Assembly (NCBI GenBank): GCA_025454495.1
Contig: JALOOI010000013.1
Span: 1 to 36,785, forward strand
From: Anaerolineae bacterium
GTDB lineage: Bacteria; Chloroflexota; Anaerolineae; Aggregatilineales; Phototrophicaceae
Direction: 5' to 3'
DNA: 36,785 bases
This document shows, piece after piece, positions 23,902 through 30,794 of the stretch (position 1 is its first letter; every line of letters starts with the position of its first letter). Position numbers and translations under genes: made by a program. The notes under the pieces are model-generated. The model searched no databases. It saw only the letters and a program-made list of their open reading frames with translations, and had not been told where the DNA came from.

Positions 23902-24639
23902 ATGGAGATGAACGCGAAACCGGTGCCGTACTGGCAGGACTGGCTGAAAACGCTGCTGCTGCTGGCCATGGGGCTGTACCTGGGCATTTTGATCGTGACC
24001 GGCAATTTGTCCAATTACATCAATGAGCGCTTTCAGTGGCTGTCTTACGTGGCGGTGCTGCTGTTCCTGCTGCTGGGCGGCTGGAGTGCGCTGTCGCTGC
24101 TGCGGCAGCAGACCACGCTCAATTATGCCCATGCCCGCATCACCCCGGCGGCCCTGCTGCTGGCGGCCATCCCGCTGCTGTTCGGGCTGCTGGTGCCATC
24201 GCGCCCGCTGGGGGTGGAGGCCGTCACCGGCGGCGTAAGCCTGAACCCGGTCGGCCGGGCGGCGGCCGCCGCGGCCTACACCAAACCGCCGCTGGAGCGG
24301 AATGTGCTGGACTGGCTGCGCGAATTTGCCGCTGTGCCGGCCCCGGCCGCCCTGGACAATGAGCCGGTGGACGTGATCGGCTTTGTGTACCGCGAGCCGG
24401 ATATGACCGGCACGCAGTTCATGCTGGCCCGCTTCACCATGAGCTGCTGCGTGGCGGATGCCTTCGCCATCGGGATGCCGGTGGAGTATGCTGCCGCGGG
24501 GGAACTGGCCGAGGGGGCGTGGGTGCGTATCCGTGGGACGCTGCGGGCGGGCCTGTTTGAGGGCCAGATGGTGCCCATCATCCAGCCGCAGCAGGTGGAG
24601 CCGGTGGACATGCCCGCCAACCCGTATCTGTATTCCTGA
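23902..24639 (+). CDS. YcgQ-type partner of the YraQ/YcgR permease (TIGR03943-like)
   Basis: The 245-residue protein has two or three N-terminal transmembrane segments (about 14-36, 46-66, 83-103). A ~140-residue domain follows (DVIGFVYREPDMTGTQFMLARFTMSCCVADA...), with the paired Cys motif CC and GMPVEY that mark TIGR03943. These proteins almost always accompany the COG0701 permease, as seen here. A weak AGGTG precedes the ATG. The transport substrate is unproven; metals are a common suggestion. It is probably co-transcribed with the permease. Confidence 0.85.
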   Translation: MEMNAKPVPYWQDWLKTLLLLAMGLYLGILIVTGNLSNYINERFQWLSYVAVLLFLLLGGWSALSLLRQQTTLNYAHARITPAALLLAAIPLLFGLLVPSRPLGVEAVTGGVSLNPVGRAAAAAAYTKPPLERNVLDWLREFAAVPAPAALDNEPVDVIGFVYREPDMTGTQFMLARFTMSCCVADAFAIGMPVEYAAAGELAEGAWVRIRGTLRAGLFEGQMVPIIQPQQVEPVDMPANPYLYS

Positions 24640-24657
24640 GCAGGGCAGGCGCTAACC

Positions 24658-25863
24658 ATGACCGTGACCGTGACCATGACCGTGACAACTCGTAAAAGCA
24701 GGGCCGGGGCCGGTTTGTCGCGGCTGGATGTGACGGTGCTGCTGGTGGCGGCGCTGCTGCTGGTGGGCACCGCGGCCGTCACTTACCTGGGCAGCCCGCA
24801 GCTTAAAGGGACGCGGGTGGCCTACCTGTACCCGGCCTATGGCGGCATCCAGAACATCTGGCTGACCTCTTACGATCACCCGGCCGATGCCATCCAGGTC
24901 ACGGATACGCCCGGCGGCGTGTACAATTTCAGCGTGAGCCAGGATGGCCGCTATCTGGCCTATGCCGCCCGCGATGTCGCCAGCAGCCTGAATGAGCTGT
25001 TCCTGCTGGATTTACGCACCCGCCAGGTGCAGCAGTTGACCAACTGCGTGGCCGAAGGCGCAGACTGCCGCACGCCGCAATTTCGCCCGGATGGCAACGT
25101 CATCGCCTATGAACGGGCCAATGTGAACAATGCCGGTGATCCCAATTTACGCCTGGGGCCGGGCGCAATTCGCATCTGGCTGCTGGATATTAGCCGCCAG
25201 CCTTATACCACCCGCCCGCTGACCGATAATTCGCAGTTCATCGGCCATTCGCCGCAGTGGTCGCAGGATGGCCAGACCATCGCTTTTTTCAATGCCGATG
25301 TCACCAATCCGGGGATTATGGTGTATAACTTCGCCCCCACCGCCGAAGAGCGCTCGCTGAAGTTCATCCCGGCGAACAATGGCGTGGTGGGGTCGCTCTC
25401 GCCCAATGGTGAGCAACTGGTGTTCCCGGATATTGAGCAGCGCGGGGACGGCATCGCCACGCTGCTGAAAATTGCCGATCTCACCGCGCTGGAATTTGTA
25501 CCCCTGACCCCGGCCGACGTAACGGCCGAAGACAGCGGCGCGATCTGGCATCCTGACGGGCAGCGGCTGGCCATTGAACGCCGCTACAACGATGAGCGTT
25601 ACACCCGCGGCTTCCAGATTTATCTGCTCACCCGCGCCACCGGGGCCCTTGAACCGCTGTCGGTGGATGAGCGTTACAGCCACGGCTATTTTGAGTGGAA
25701 CGCGCCGGGGGATAAGCTGCTGTTCCAGCGTTTTGCCCTGGTGGATGTGGACGGCGTGCCGGCCGGCGAAGCCCGCCCGGAAATCTGGGTGCGGGATATG
25801 CTCACCGGCGACCTGCGCGAACTGGCGGAGAACGCTTTTCACCCGCGGTTTGTGCTGCCCTGA
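24658..25863 (+). CDS. Membrane-anchored TolB-like beta-propeller protein
   Basis: The 401-residue protein has one N-terminal transmembrane segment (about 27-45). Repeated PD40/TolB-type blades follow, each with a pattern such as VSQDGRYLAYAAR, FRPDGNVIAYER, WSQDGQTIAFFN, LSPNGEQLVFPD and WHPDGQRLAIER. Beta-propellers of this kind bind proteins or small ligands and have no catalytic residues here. It is probably exposed outside the membrane. The coding start is made of repeated ACC-GTG/ATG codons, so the exact start is uncertain. It lies 18 nt downstream of the YcgQ-type gene and may share its operon. Confidence 0.87.
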   Translation: MTVTVTMTVTTRKSRAGAGLSRLDVTVLLVAALLLVGTAAVTYLGSPQLKGTRVAYLYPAYGGIQNIWLTSYDHPADAIQVTDTPGGVYNFSVSQDGRYLAYAARDVASSLNELFLLDLRTRQVQQLTNCVAEGADCRTPQFRPDGNVIAYERANVNNAGDPNLRLGPGAIRIWLLDISRQPYTTRPLTDNSQFIGHSPQWSQDGQTIAFFNADVTNPGIMVYNFAPTAEERSLKFIPANNGVVGSLSPNGEQLVFPDIEQRGDGIATLLKIADLTALEFVPLTPADVTAEDSGAIWHPDGQRLAIERRYNDERYTRGFQIYLLTRATGALEPLSVDERYSHGYFEWNAPGDKLLFQRFALVDVDGVPAGEARPEIWVRDMLTGDLRELAENAFHPRFVLP

Positions 25864-25873
25864 GCGGCACCCG

Positions 25874-27280
25874 TTACGGCAGCGCCCGCCCCTGCATATC
25901 CGCCGGCACGGGCACGCCCAGGCGCTGGAGCAGCGTGGGGGCGATGTCCATCAACCCGCGGTCAGCGCTGGCCCCCGCGCCGCTGCGCCCCGGTTCCACC
26001 AGCAGGAACAACCCTTCTTCGGCGTGGTTGGCATCGTCCGGGCCGGTGTCGTTCTCCAGGGTAAAATGCTGCCCGTAGCCCAGGCTGCCCACCGTGCGCC
26101 AGTGTAAATCGCCAAAATAGACGATCAAATCCGGGGCGCAGCCATTCACCTGGCGGTAGATGGCCTGCGGCGTGAACACCTGCGTGGCCAGCGCTTCGCC
26201 CTGTGCGCCGGGGATAGCCTGCAACTGCGCGGCCAGCGTCTCGCGCACGGCGGCATAGTCTGCCGCCGGGATGATGCCCTGCGGCTCGCGCCCCTGCACA
26301 TTCAGGAAGATGCGCCCGTAGTAGCCGCCGGTAGACCAGGCCCGCGTGCGTGACCAGTCCACCTGCTGCGCGTCCCACTTTTGCACCCGGCCCGGGGTCG
26401 GCGGGGTGTGCAGCGCCAGCCAGCCGTTGCGCCACAGCCATTCATTGATGGCAATCGCGCCATCCATGCGCTTCACCCCGTGATCGCTGACCACCAGCAC
26501 CGCCACGTTATCGCCGGCGCGTTCCAGCAGCCGCCCGATCCAGGCATCCACCAGGCGGTAATAATCGCGGATGGCGTGTTGATAGCGGCTGCCGGGTTCG
26601 TGCAGGCGGTGCTTTGGATCGTGGTAGCGCCAGAAGCCGTGATGAATGCGATCCACGCCCATATTGACGTGCATGGCAAAATCCCACGGTTTCGTCGTCA
26701 GCGCGTGTTCCAGCAGGCGATACTGCACCTCCGTCAGGTCGATGATGCGCTGGAGCAGCGCGTCTTTGTCCTCAGTGCGAAAATCGTGCACATCAAAATG
26801 GTAATTCGGCGCGACTTTAAGCACTTCCTGGCGAAAGAGGGCGGGGTAGGCAAAGGCGCTGTCGGTGCCGGGGGTTAAAAAGCAGCCCACCGCATGGCCT
26901 TTCAGCGGCTGCACCGGGTAGGTCTGCGGCACATTCAGCAGCAGGCACTCTTTGCCCGCCTGGCTGAGGATGTCCCACAGGCGCGGCACGGTCATGGCGC
27001 GGCTGTCGGCGGTGGTCAGGCTGGCGTAATCCCACGCGGCGCGGTTGCGAAAGCCATACACGCCCAGCACACCGGGGTCGCGGCTGCTCATCATGCTGGC
27101 CCACGCCGGCACGGTGATGCAGGGGATGCTGGAACGCAGCACGCCCCAGGTGCCGGCCTGCATCAGCCGGCTTAACACCGGCAGATCGTCGCGGAACTGG
27201 CTGAAGACCAGCTCCGGGCTGGCGCAATCCAGCCCGATCACCAGCACCCGCGGCGGCGGGCGGCGGAACAGGCGCATCAT
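25874..27280 (-). CDS. Alkaline-phosphatase-superfamily phosphodiesterase/nucleotide pyrophosphatase-like hydrolase
   Basis: The 468-residue protein belongs to the type I phosphodiesterase/nucleotide pyrophosphatase branch. Metal site residues are visible: the first Asp in VIGLDCASPEL, the nucleophile Thr in SIPCITVPAWASMMS, Asp-His in VVSDHGV, and the His region GYGQHFT near the end. It should hydrolyse phosphodiester or phosphoryl bonds of small molecules. No signal peptide or membrane segment is visible. It overlaps the NusB gene by 4 nt (ATGA at 27280-27277) and so is translationally coupled to it, an unusual partner. Substrate unknown. Confidence 0.9.
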   Translation of the reverse strand: MMRLFRRPPPRVLVIGLDCASPELVFSQFRDDLPVLSRLMQAGTWGVLRSSIPCITVPAWASMMSSRDPGVLGVYGFRNRAAWDYASLTTADSRAMTVPRLWDILSQAGKECLLLNVPQTYPVQPLKGHAVGCFLTPGTDSAFAYPALFRQEVLKVAPNYHFDVHDFRTEDKDALLQRIIDLTEVQYRLLEHALTTKPWDFAMHVNMGVDRIHHGFWRYHDPKHRLHEPGSRYQHAIRDYYRLVDAWIGRLLERAGDNVAVLVVSDHGVKRMDGAIAINEWLWRNGWLALHTPPTPGRVQKWDAQQVDWSRTRAWSTGGYYGRIFLNVQGREPQGIIPAADYAAVRETLAAQLQAIPGAQGEALATQVFTPQAIYRQVNGCAPDLIVYFGDLHWRTVGSLGYGQHFTLENDTGPDDANHAEEGLFLLVEPGRSGAGASADRGLMDIAPTLLQRLGVPVPADMQGRALP

Positions 27281-27999
27281 GGGGCGGGGGTATTGCTCTG
27301 GCGGGCGGCTGCCAGCGCATCCTGCACCTGCGGCAGGTTGGTCGAAACTGCGCCCAGAACACCATTCACAAAGCGCGGCGAGCCTTCTGCCCCGAATAAC
27401 CGCGCCAGGTTCACCGCTTCGTCAATGGCCACGCTCACCGGGGTACCGCCCGTATCAATGGCGATTTCGTACAGCGCCAGCCGCAAAATGTTACGGTCGA
27501 TGATGGCCACCTGGTCGATGGGCCATTCCGGCGCAAACTTTTGAATTTCCAGGTCCAGTTCTCGATGAAATTTCACCACCCCGTTGGCCAGCCGCAGCAT
27601 ATCCTGCTCCGCCTCCAGGTACTTAATGACGCTGCTGATGCGCTGCGCCAGTTCACTGGCCGGGTCGCGCAGGGTGCCGCTGGCATCATACGCCTGAATG
27701 TAATGATGCAGCCGCAGCGCGATGGGCCCATCCGCCGCCAGGTAGGGCACCGGGCCGCTGACCAGCGAGGAAATTTCGTGGTCAATTTCGACGATCTTGC
27801 CCGATTTTTCGTCCAGCAGCAAATGATGCCGCACCACCTCCGGCACGCGGTGATGCTGATGATTGCTATCCACCTGGTACAACACCTGCAGGGCCACACG
27901 GCGGGCCAGACTGCGTACATCCGGGGTGATGTCGTGGGCCACTTCTTCACGGCTGATCACATTTGCGCCGTTGGGGTCAAATTCCGGGTAATCCGTCAT
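27277..27999 (-). CDS. nusB: NusB-like antitermination factor with an internal insertion
   Basis: The 240-residue protein has the NusB fold in two parts. The first helix with RRVALQVLYQVDSN lies near residues 32-45. The remainder (about 135-238) has RNILRLALYEI, PVSVAIDEAVNLARLFG and PRFVNGVLG, the family signatures. NusB with NusE binds boxA RNA to prevent premature termination in rRNA operons. An ordinary NusB is about 140 residues. Here about 80 residues (DEKSGKIVEIDHEISSLV... to ...SSVIKYLEA) are inserted between the first helix and the rest, and the N-terminus is extended. I use ATG 27999. A TTG at 28008 with AGGT 5 nt upstream is an alternative. It overlaps the hydrolase start by 4 nt. 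Confidence 0.85.
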   Translation of the reverse strand: MTDYPEFDPNGANVISREEVAHDITPDVRSLARRVALQVLYQVDSNHQHHRVPEVVRHHLLLDEKSGKIVEIDHEISSLVSGPVPYLAADGPIALRLHHYIQAYDASGTLRDPASELAQRISSVIKYLEAEQDMLRLANGVVKFHRELDLEIQKFAPEWPIDQVAIIDRNILRLALYEIAIDTGGTPVSVAIDEAVNLARLFGAEGSPRFVNGVLGAVSTNLPQVQDALAAARQSNTPAP

Positions 28000-28110
28000 A
28001 CGGGCCAATTAAACCTGTGGCATGTGAACCATAAGGCATTAAGTCTACCTGATGTTGCCCGTTTTAGCCACGCTGCATCCCGCGCCCCGGGCGTGCCGGC
28101 GCTGCCCGTT

Positions 28111-28136
28111 TGTGAACAACTGTGAACCCCTGTGAC
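28111..28136. repeat. Three direct repeats TGTGA(A/C)C at exact 10-bp spacing
   Basis: TGTGAACAAC (28111), TGTGAACCCC (28121) and TGTGACCTGT (28131) begin exactly 10 bp apart. On the other strand each reads GTTCACA or GGTCACA. One-turn-spaced direct repeats are typical of response-regulator sites of the PhoB/PhoP type. They lie in the space between divergent NusB and the small-protein unit, so they could serve either. Confidence 0.55.
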
Positions 28137-28140
28137 CTGT

Positions 28141-28189
28141 TGTTATTTTTAAGAAAATTTTAAAAGTTGAAAAAACCTGCAAAATGGTC
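28141..28189. promoter_or_regulatory. A/T-tract region upstream of a strong promoter
   Basis: This is a rare AT-rich stretch in a GC-rich region, with TTTTT, AAAATTTTAAAA, AAAAAA and AAAA tracts near helical spacing, immediately before TTGACA. It could be an UP element, a curved DNA segment or a nucleoid-protein site. Confidence 0.5.
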
Positions 28190-28219
28190 TTGACAGTCCC
28201 GGCCGGGCTATGATATAGT
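28190..28219 (+). promoter_or_regulatory. Promoter of the small-protein unit
   Basis: TTGACA (28190-28195), an 18-nt spacer and TATAGT (28214-28219). This is among the strongest sigma-70-type promoters in the window. It precedes the 24-residue ORF by about 49 nt from the predicted start of transcription. Confidence 0.75.
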
Positions 28220-28274
28220 TTCCACAGTGAAATGACTTATTCGCTCGTTGAGTTTACACAAACAGGAGGCGCAA

Positions 28275-28349
28275 ATGGTGTACAGCATGAACTTCCTTAT
28301 CGTGGGATGCGATGCCATTGCTCTGCGCCCGCTGTCTGTCAGGTCATAG
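28275..28349 (+). CDS. 24-residue leader ORF behind a strong ribosome site
   Basis: ATG 28275 follows AGGAGG at 5-nt spacing. The ORF encodes 24 residues (starting MVYSMNFLIVGC) and ends at TAG 28347-28349. It has no run of a single regulatory codon. It is followed within 25 nt by a terminator whose 5' arm can instead pair with CTGTCAG at the end of the ORF. This suggests a leader peptide coupled to attenuation, but it could simply be a small protein. Coding status is inferred from the ribosome site and position. Confidence 0.5.
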   Translation: MVYSMNFLIVGCDAIALRPLSVRS

Positions 28350-28401
28350 CCTCTGCTGCTTTCGACTTCTGACAGCCGCGGGACACCTCGCGGCTGTTTT
28401 C
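28336..28401 (+). promoter_or_regulatory. Candidate attenuator: terminator with competing stem
   Basis: The terminator ACAGCCGCG/CGCGGCTGT (28372-28380, 28389-28397, loop 8 nt) is followed by TTTTC. CTGTCAG (28336-28342), within the end of the leader ORF, is complementary to CTGACAG (28369-28375), which overlaps the terminator's 5' arm. The alternative stem would prevent termination. GCTGTC/GACAGC offers a second register. The terminator itself is clear; the switching is inferred. Confidence 0.45.
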
Positions 28402-28608
28402 ATGTGCCCCTGCGCCATGCTGCACCGTGAGAACAACACGGCACCAGGTCAGGACGAAAGCAGTGTTTACCTGCCTCTTGAACCCCTGACTTGCCAGTGG
28501 CTGGCTTCCGTCGATGGAAGGGAACGCACGCACCGGGCGGCACCGAACACGATGCCGCGAGACACGCACGCCCGCACCGCAACGGATAACCTGGCAGGAC
28601 AAGAAACC
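28402..28608 (+). other. Non-coding spacer between terminator and first small gene
   Basis: No gene with a ribosome site is visible. The frame is open into the first small gene, but no initiation signal supports starting earlier than ATG 28609. Short hairpins such as CTTCC-N6-GGAAG (about 28505-28520) are present. It may be a structured 5' leader. Confidence 0.4.
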
Positions 28609-28788
28609 ATGCACAACTGGAAGCAAGAACGCCTGCGGCATGACCGTACCCGGTCGCTGCTGCCCCACTTTGTGAAGGGGGAGAGCACCCCGCACGCGCT
28701 GGCCCATGAACGTAACACGCCCGCCCGCCCCATCCTGGCCGATTCTCTGCGCCGGATGTACGAGCCGGGCAGCACGCCGGACAGCTAA
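28609..28788 (+). CDS. Small protein 1 of the cluster (59 residues), function unknown
   Basis: The ORF of 59 residues starts MHNWKQERLRHDRTRSLLPH and ends at TAA. AGGA lies 9 nt upstream of the ATG. The N-terminal helix is basic and amphipathic. Its first 20 residues align with small protein 2 (shared His, Trp, Glu, Leu, Arg and Leu-Leu pattern), so the two look like paralogues. The C-terminal half (RPILADSLRRMYEPGSTPDS) is shorter and polar. No transmembrane segment, signal peptide or enzyme motif is seen. It is probably cytoplasmic and co-transcribed with small proteins 2 and 3. Confidence 0.55.
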   Translation: MHNWKQERLRHDRTRSLLPHFVKGESTPHALAHERNTPARPILADSLRRMYEPGSTPDS

Positions 28789-28850
28789 CGCCGTCCCTCA
28801 TGCCAATGACTTTTAGCGGCCATCGTGCCGATTATGACTGAGGTAACAGC

Positions 28851-28994
28851 ATGAAACACCACTGGCTGGAAGAACAACTGAACGAACAGCGCCGGCGCGA
28901 ACTGCTCGAACAGGCCGAAAAAGCCCGCGAAATGCAGGAAACGCAGCCGCCGAAACCCGCCCGCCGGACGTTTTTTCAGCGTCTGGCACGCTAA
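28851..28994 (+). CDS. Small protein 2 of the cluster (47 residues), function unknown
   Basis: The ORF of 47 residues starts MKHHWLEEQLNEQRRRELLE and ends ARRTFFQRLAR. GAGGT lies 6 nt upstream of ATG 28851. A charged, Glu/Arg-rich helix of about 30 residues is followed by a Pro-rich kink (PPKPARR) and a short amphipathic tail. The N-terminus aligns with small protein 1 and the C-terminal layout (PxKP plus amphipathic helix) resembles small protein 3. No known domain can be assigned. Such helix-kink-helix small proteins occur elsewhere in Chloroflexota (recollection, not searched). Confidence 0.6.
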   Translation: MKHHWLEEQLNEQRRRELLEQAEKAREMQETQPPKPARRTFFQRLAR

Positions 28995-29051
28995 ACCTGA
29001 CATCCCTGAGACTGAACCCGGCGCAATGCCGCACCCATGAGGACGAACACC

Positions 29052-29210
29052 ATGAACAACAAACAATCGCTGTCCGACTATAACGACCTGCACCTGCTGC
29101 ACCTGCGCGAAGAAGCCGAGCACGAACGCCTGGTGAACCAGCTCCCCCGCAAACCGGGCCTGCTGGAAACCGCGCTGGCCCTGCTGACGGGCAGCCGCAA
29201 AACTGAATAA
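29052..29210 (+). CDS. Small protein 3 of the cluster (52 residues), function unknown
   Basis: The ORF of 52 residues starts MNNKQSLSDYNDLHLLHLRE. TGAGGA lies about 9 nt upstream of the ATG. A charged helix (HLREEAEHERLVNQL) is followed by PRKPG and an amphipathic or hydrophobic helix (LLETALALLTG). The C-terminus is basic. The layout mirrors small protein 2. It is the last gene of the unit, with a perfect terminator hairpin 12 nt downstream. No membrane-spanning segment of sufficient length is seen. Function unknown. Confidence 0.6.
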   Translation: MNNKQSLSDYNDLHLLHLREEAEHERLVNQLPRKPGLLETALALLTGSRKTE

Positions 29211-29221
29211 CGCACGTCCGG

Positions 29222-29250
29222 CCGGGGTGAAGCATCACCCCGGTTCTGTT
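29222..29250 (+). terminator. Terminator of the small-protein unit, shared with the YihY stop
   Basis: A perfect 9-bp stem, CCGGGGTGA/TCACCCCGG (29222-29230, 29235-29243), with loop AGCA is followed by TTCTGTTT. The stop codon of the convergent YihY gene (29235-29237) lies inside the stem. Confidence 0.75.
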
Positions 29251-30191
29251 TCGGCCGGCGGGGCCGCCGGCTCCGGCGTGTGCACGTAGCGCTCAATCTG
29301 CTGTAGCGTGCGGGCGGCGCTGCTCACCTGCTCCTGCTCGCTCAACCACTCATTCAGCCGGGCGCACAGCTCCGCACTGAACAGAAAGATCGACGCGATT
29401 AAATAGGCCCAGAACAGCAGCACGATGCCGGTGGCAATGCCGCCATAAATCACCGAATACGTCGCCAGATTGGTGAGATACCACTCAAACGCCGCTTTGG
29501 CCAGTTCCCAGCCCACCGCCCCGAACAGCGCCCCCGCCCACACCGCATCCCACTGCACATGCCGCGCCGGAATATAGCGGAACAGCAGCGCGAAGATGAC
29601 CACGTTCAGCCCCATGGGCAGGAACAGCGTGCCAATGCTGATCCAGATGTTCAATTCCAGCGACAGCGCCAGCAGCAGCCGCAGCACGCCGGAGGTCAAA
29701 AACGAGGCCATGACCAGCACCACCAGCGCCAGCCCCATGCCCAGCGCCACCAGGCGCACGCGCCACATGCTGCGCTGCGCCGGCACCCGGAAAATATCAT
29801 CCAGCGCCGCCGTGATGCTGGAGAAAAGGCCGGTGGCCGCCCACAGCAGCCCCGCCAGCGCCACCAGCCCCAGGGACTGGCTCTGGCTGACGGCCGCGCG
29901 CAGCGTCACCTGAAGATCGGTGACGGTGGCCGGCGGCAGGAACAGCGCCAGCCCGCGGATAATTTGCTCCTGGGCATCTTCCGGGCCCAGCACATTGCCG
30001 ATGGCCACCGCCAGCAGCAGCGCCAGCGGAAACACCGAGAAAATGGCATAATACGCCAGCGCCGCCGCCTGCCCGGAGCCGGTCGCGTAAAAATTGCTGG
30101 CCGCCCGGCCCAGGTGGCGGGGCAGGGCGCGGGTCGCCGGCGAATGGGTGGCCCACCACGCCAGCGCCGCCTGATAGCGTTGTTGCAGCAT
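29235..30191 (-). CDS. YihY/BrkB-family inner membrane protein
   Basis: The 318-residue protein has about six transmembrane segments. The family signatures are YAIFSVFPLALLLAV near residue 50, the FRVPAQRSMW loop and VIYGGIATGIVLLFWAYL near residue 250. The family was once called ribonuclease BN, but that activity belongs to another protein; the present role of YihY is not known. The N-terminus is cytoplasmic and basic. It stands alone, convergent to the small-protein unit. A spacer of 143 bp separates it from the divergent membrane protein gene. Confidence 0.9.
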   Translation of the reverse strand: MLQQRYQAALAWWATHSPATRALPRHLGRAASNFYATGSGQAAALAYYAIFSVFPLALLLAVAIGNVLGPEDAQEQIIRGLALFLPPATVTDLQVTLRAAVSQSQSLGLVALAGLLWAATGLFSSITAALDDIFRVPAQRSMWRVRLVALGMGLALVVLVMASFLTSGVLRLLLALSLELNIWISIGTLFLPMGLNVVIFALLFRYIPARHVQWDAVWAGALFGAVGWELAKAAFEWYLTNLATYSVIYGGIATGIVLLFWAYLIASIFLFSAELCARLNEWLSEQEQVSSAARTLQQIERYVHTPEPAAPPAETEPG

Positions 30192-30286
30192 CCTTGCCCC
30201 TCCTTACCTCCCGCGGCCGGGTCGGGCCCGGCCGGCGGTACCCCGCACCAGGACTTTTCGCCCGGCACGCCGGCCAGACAATACGC

Positions 30287-30292
30287 TATAAT
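30287..30292 (+). promoter_or_regulatory. -10 element of the small membrane protein gene
   Basis: A consensus TATAAT lies 42 nt before the ATG. No -35 stands out. Confidence 0.45.
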
Positions 30293-30334
30293 GAGTATGT
30301 CATGCTATTGGTGAGCGCACAGGAGAAATCGTCT

Positions 30335-30736
30335 ATGGAAGCTGTCCTCAATTTGCTGCGGCCGGAATCGCTGGCGCATATCTTTTTGTATGTGCTGTTC
30401 TTTCTGGGGCTGGTGCTGCTGTTCGTCATCCCGGAGAAAAACGAAACACCGCAGTACCTGGTGTTTGCCATGCTGTTCATGGTCATCGTGGCATTCCTGC
30501 GTACCCGCGCCGCGCCGGGGTCTTTCCCGGTGCCTGGCTCAGAAAATAATGGCTTTTTCACCTTTTTATTGCACATCGCCATCGCCATCGCACCGCTGCT
30601 GGCCGGCACCATGGCGCGCAAACAGGGGCGCAAAGGTGGCGCGGCCATCCCGGTGGGCATCCTGACGGCCTTTGTGGGTGGCGTGTTCGCGCTGCTGTCT
30701 TTCACCTTTATTCCGATGATGTACGGCCGAATGTAA
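30335..30736 (+). CDS. Small four-segment membrane protein, function unknown
   Basis: The 133-residue protein has hydrophobic segments at about residues 13-32, 41-57, 72-92 and 106-126 and no recognised domain. ATG 30335 is chosen because AGGAG precedes it by about 9 nt. The ATG at 30302 has no such site, and the upstream extension covers the promoter. It is flanked by its own -10 element and a strong bidirectional hairpin, so it appears to be a single-gene unit. I recognise no catalytic or ligand motif. Confidence 0.75.
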   Translation: MEAVLNLLRPESLAHIFLYVLFFLGLVLLFVIPEKNETPQYLVFAMLFMVIVAFLRTRAAPGSFPVPGSENNGFFTFLLHIAIAIAPLLAGTMARKQGRKGGAAIPVGILTAFVGGVFALLSFTFIPMMYGRM

Positions 30737-30752
30737 GCGCAACCCCGCGGCA

Positions 30753-30794
30753 GCGGGCGGCTACCCTTTGCCGCCCGCCGCCCCCGCTTTATTT
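30753..30794. terminator. Bidirectional terminator between convergent genes
   Basis: GCGGGCGGC (30753-30761) and GCCGCCCGC (30770-30778) form a perfect 9-bp stem with an 8-nt loop. TTTATTT follows in the plus sense from 30788. It serves the small membrane protein gene and may also end the aminotransferase transcript. Confidence 0.6.

Noticed and set aside
28312-28608. In-frame extension upstream of the first small protein
   Set aside because: It crosses the terminator and has no ribosome site. The AGGA before ATG 28609 supports the short form.
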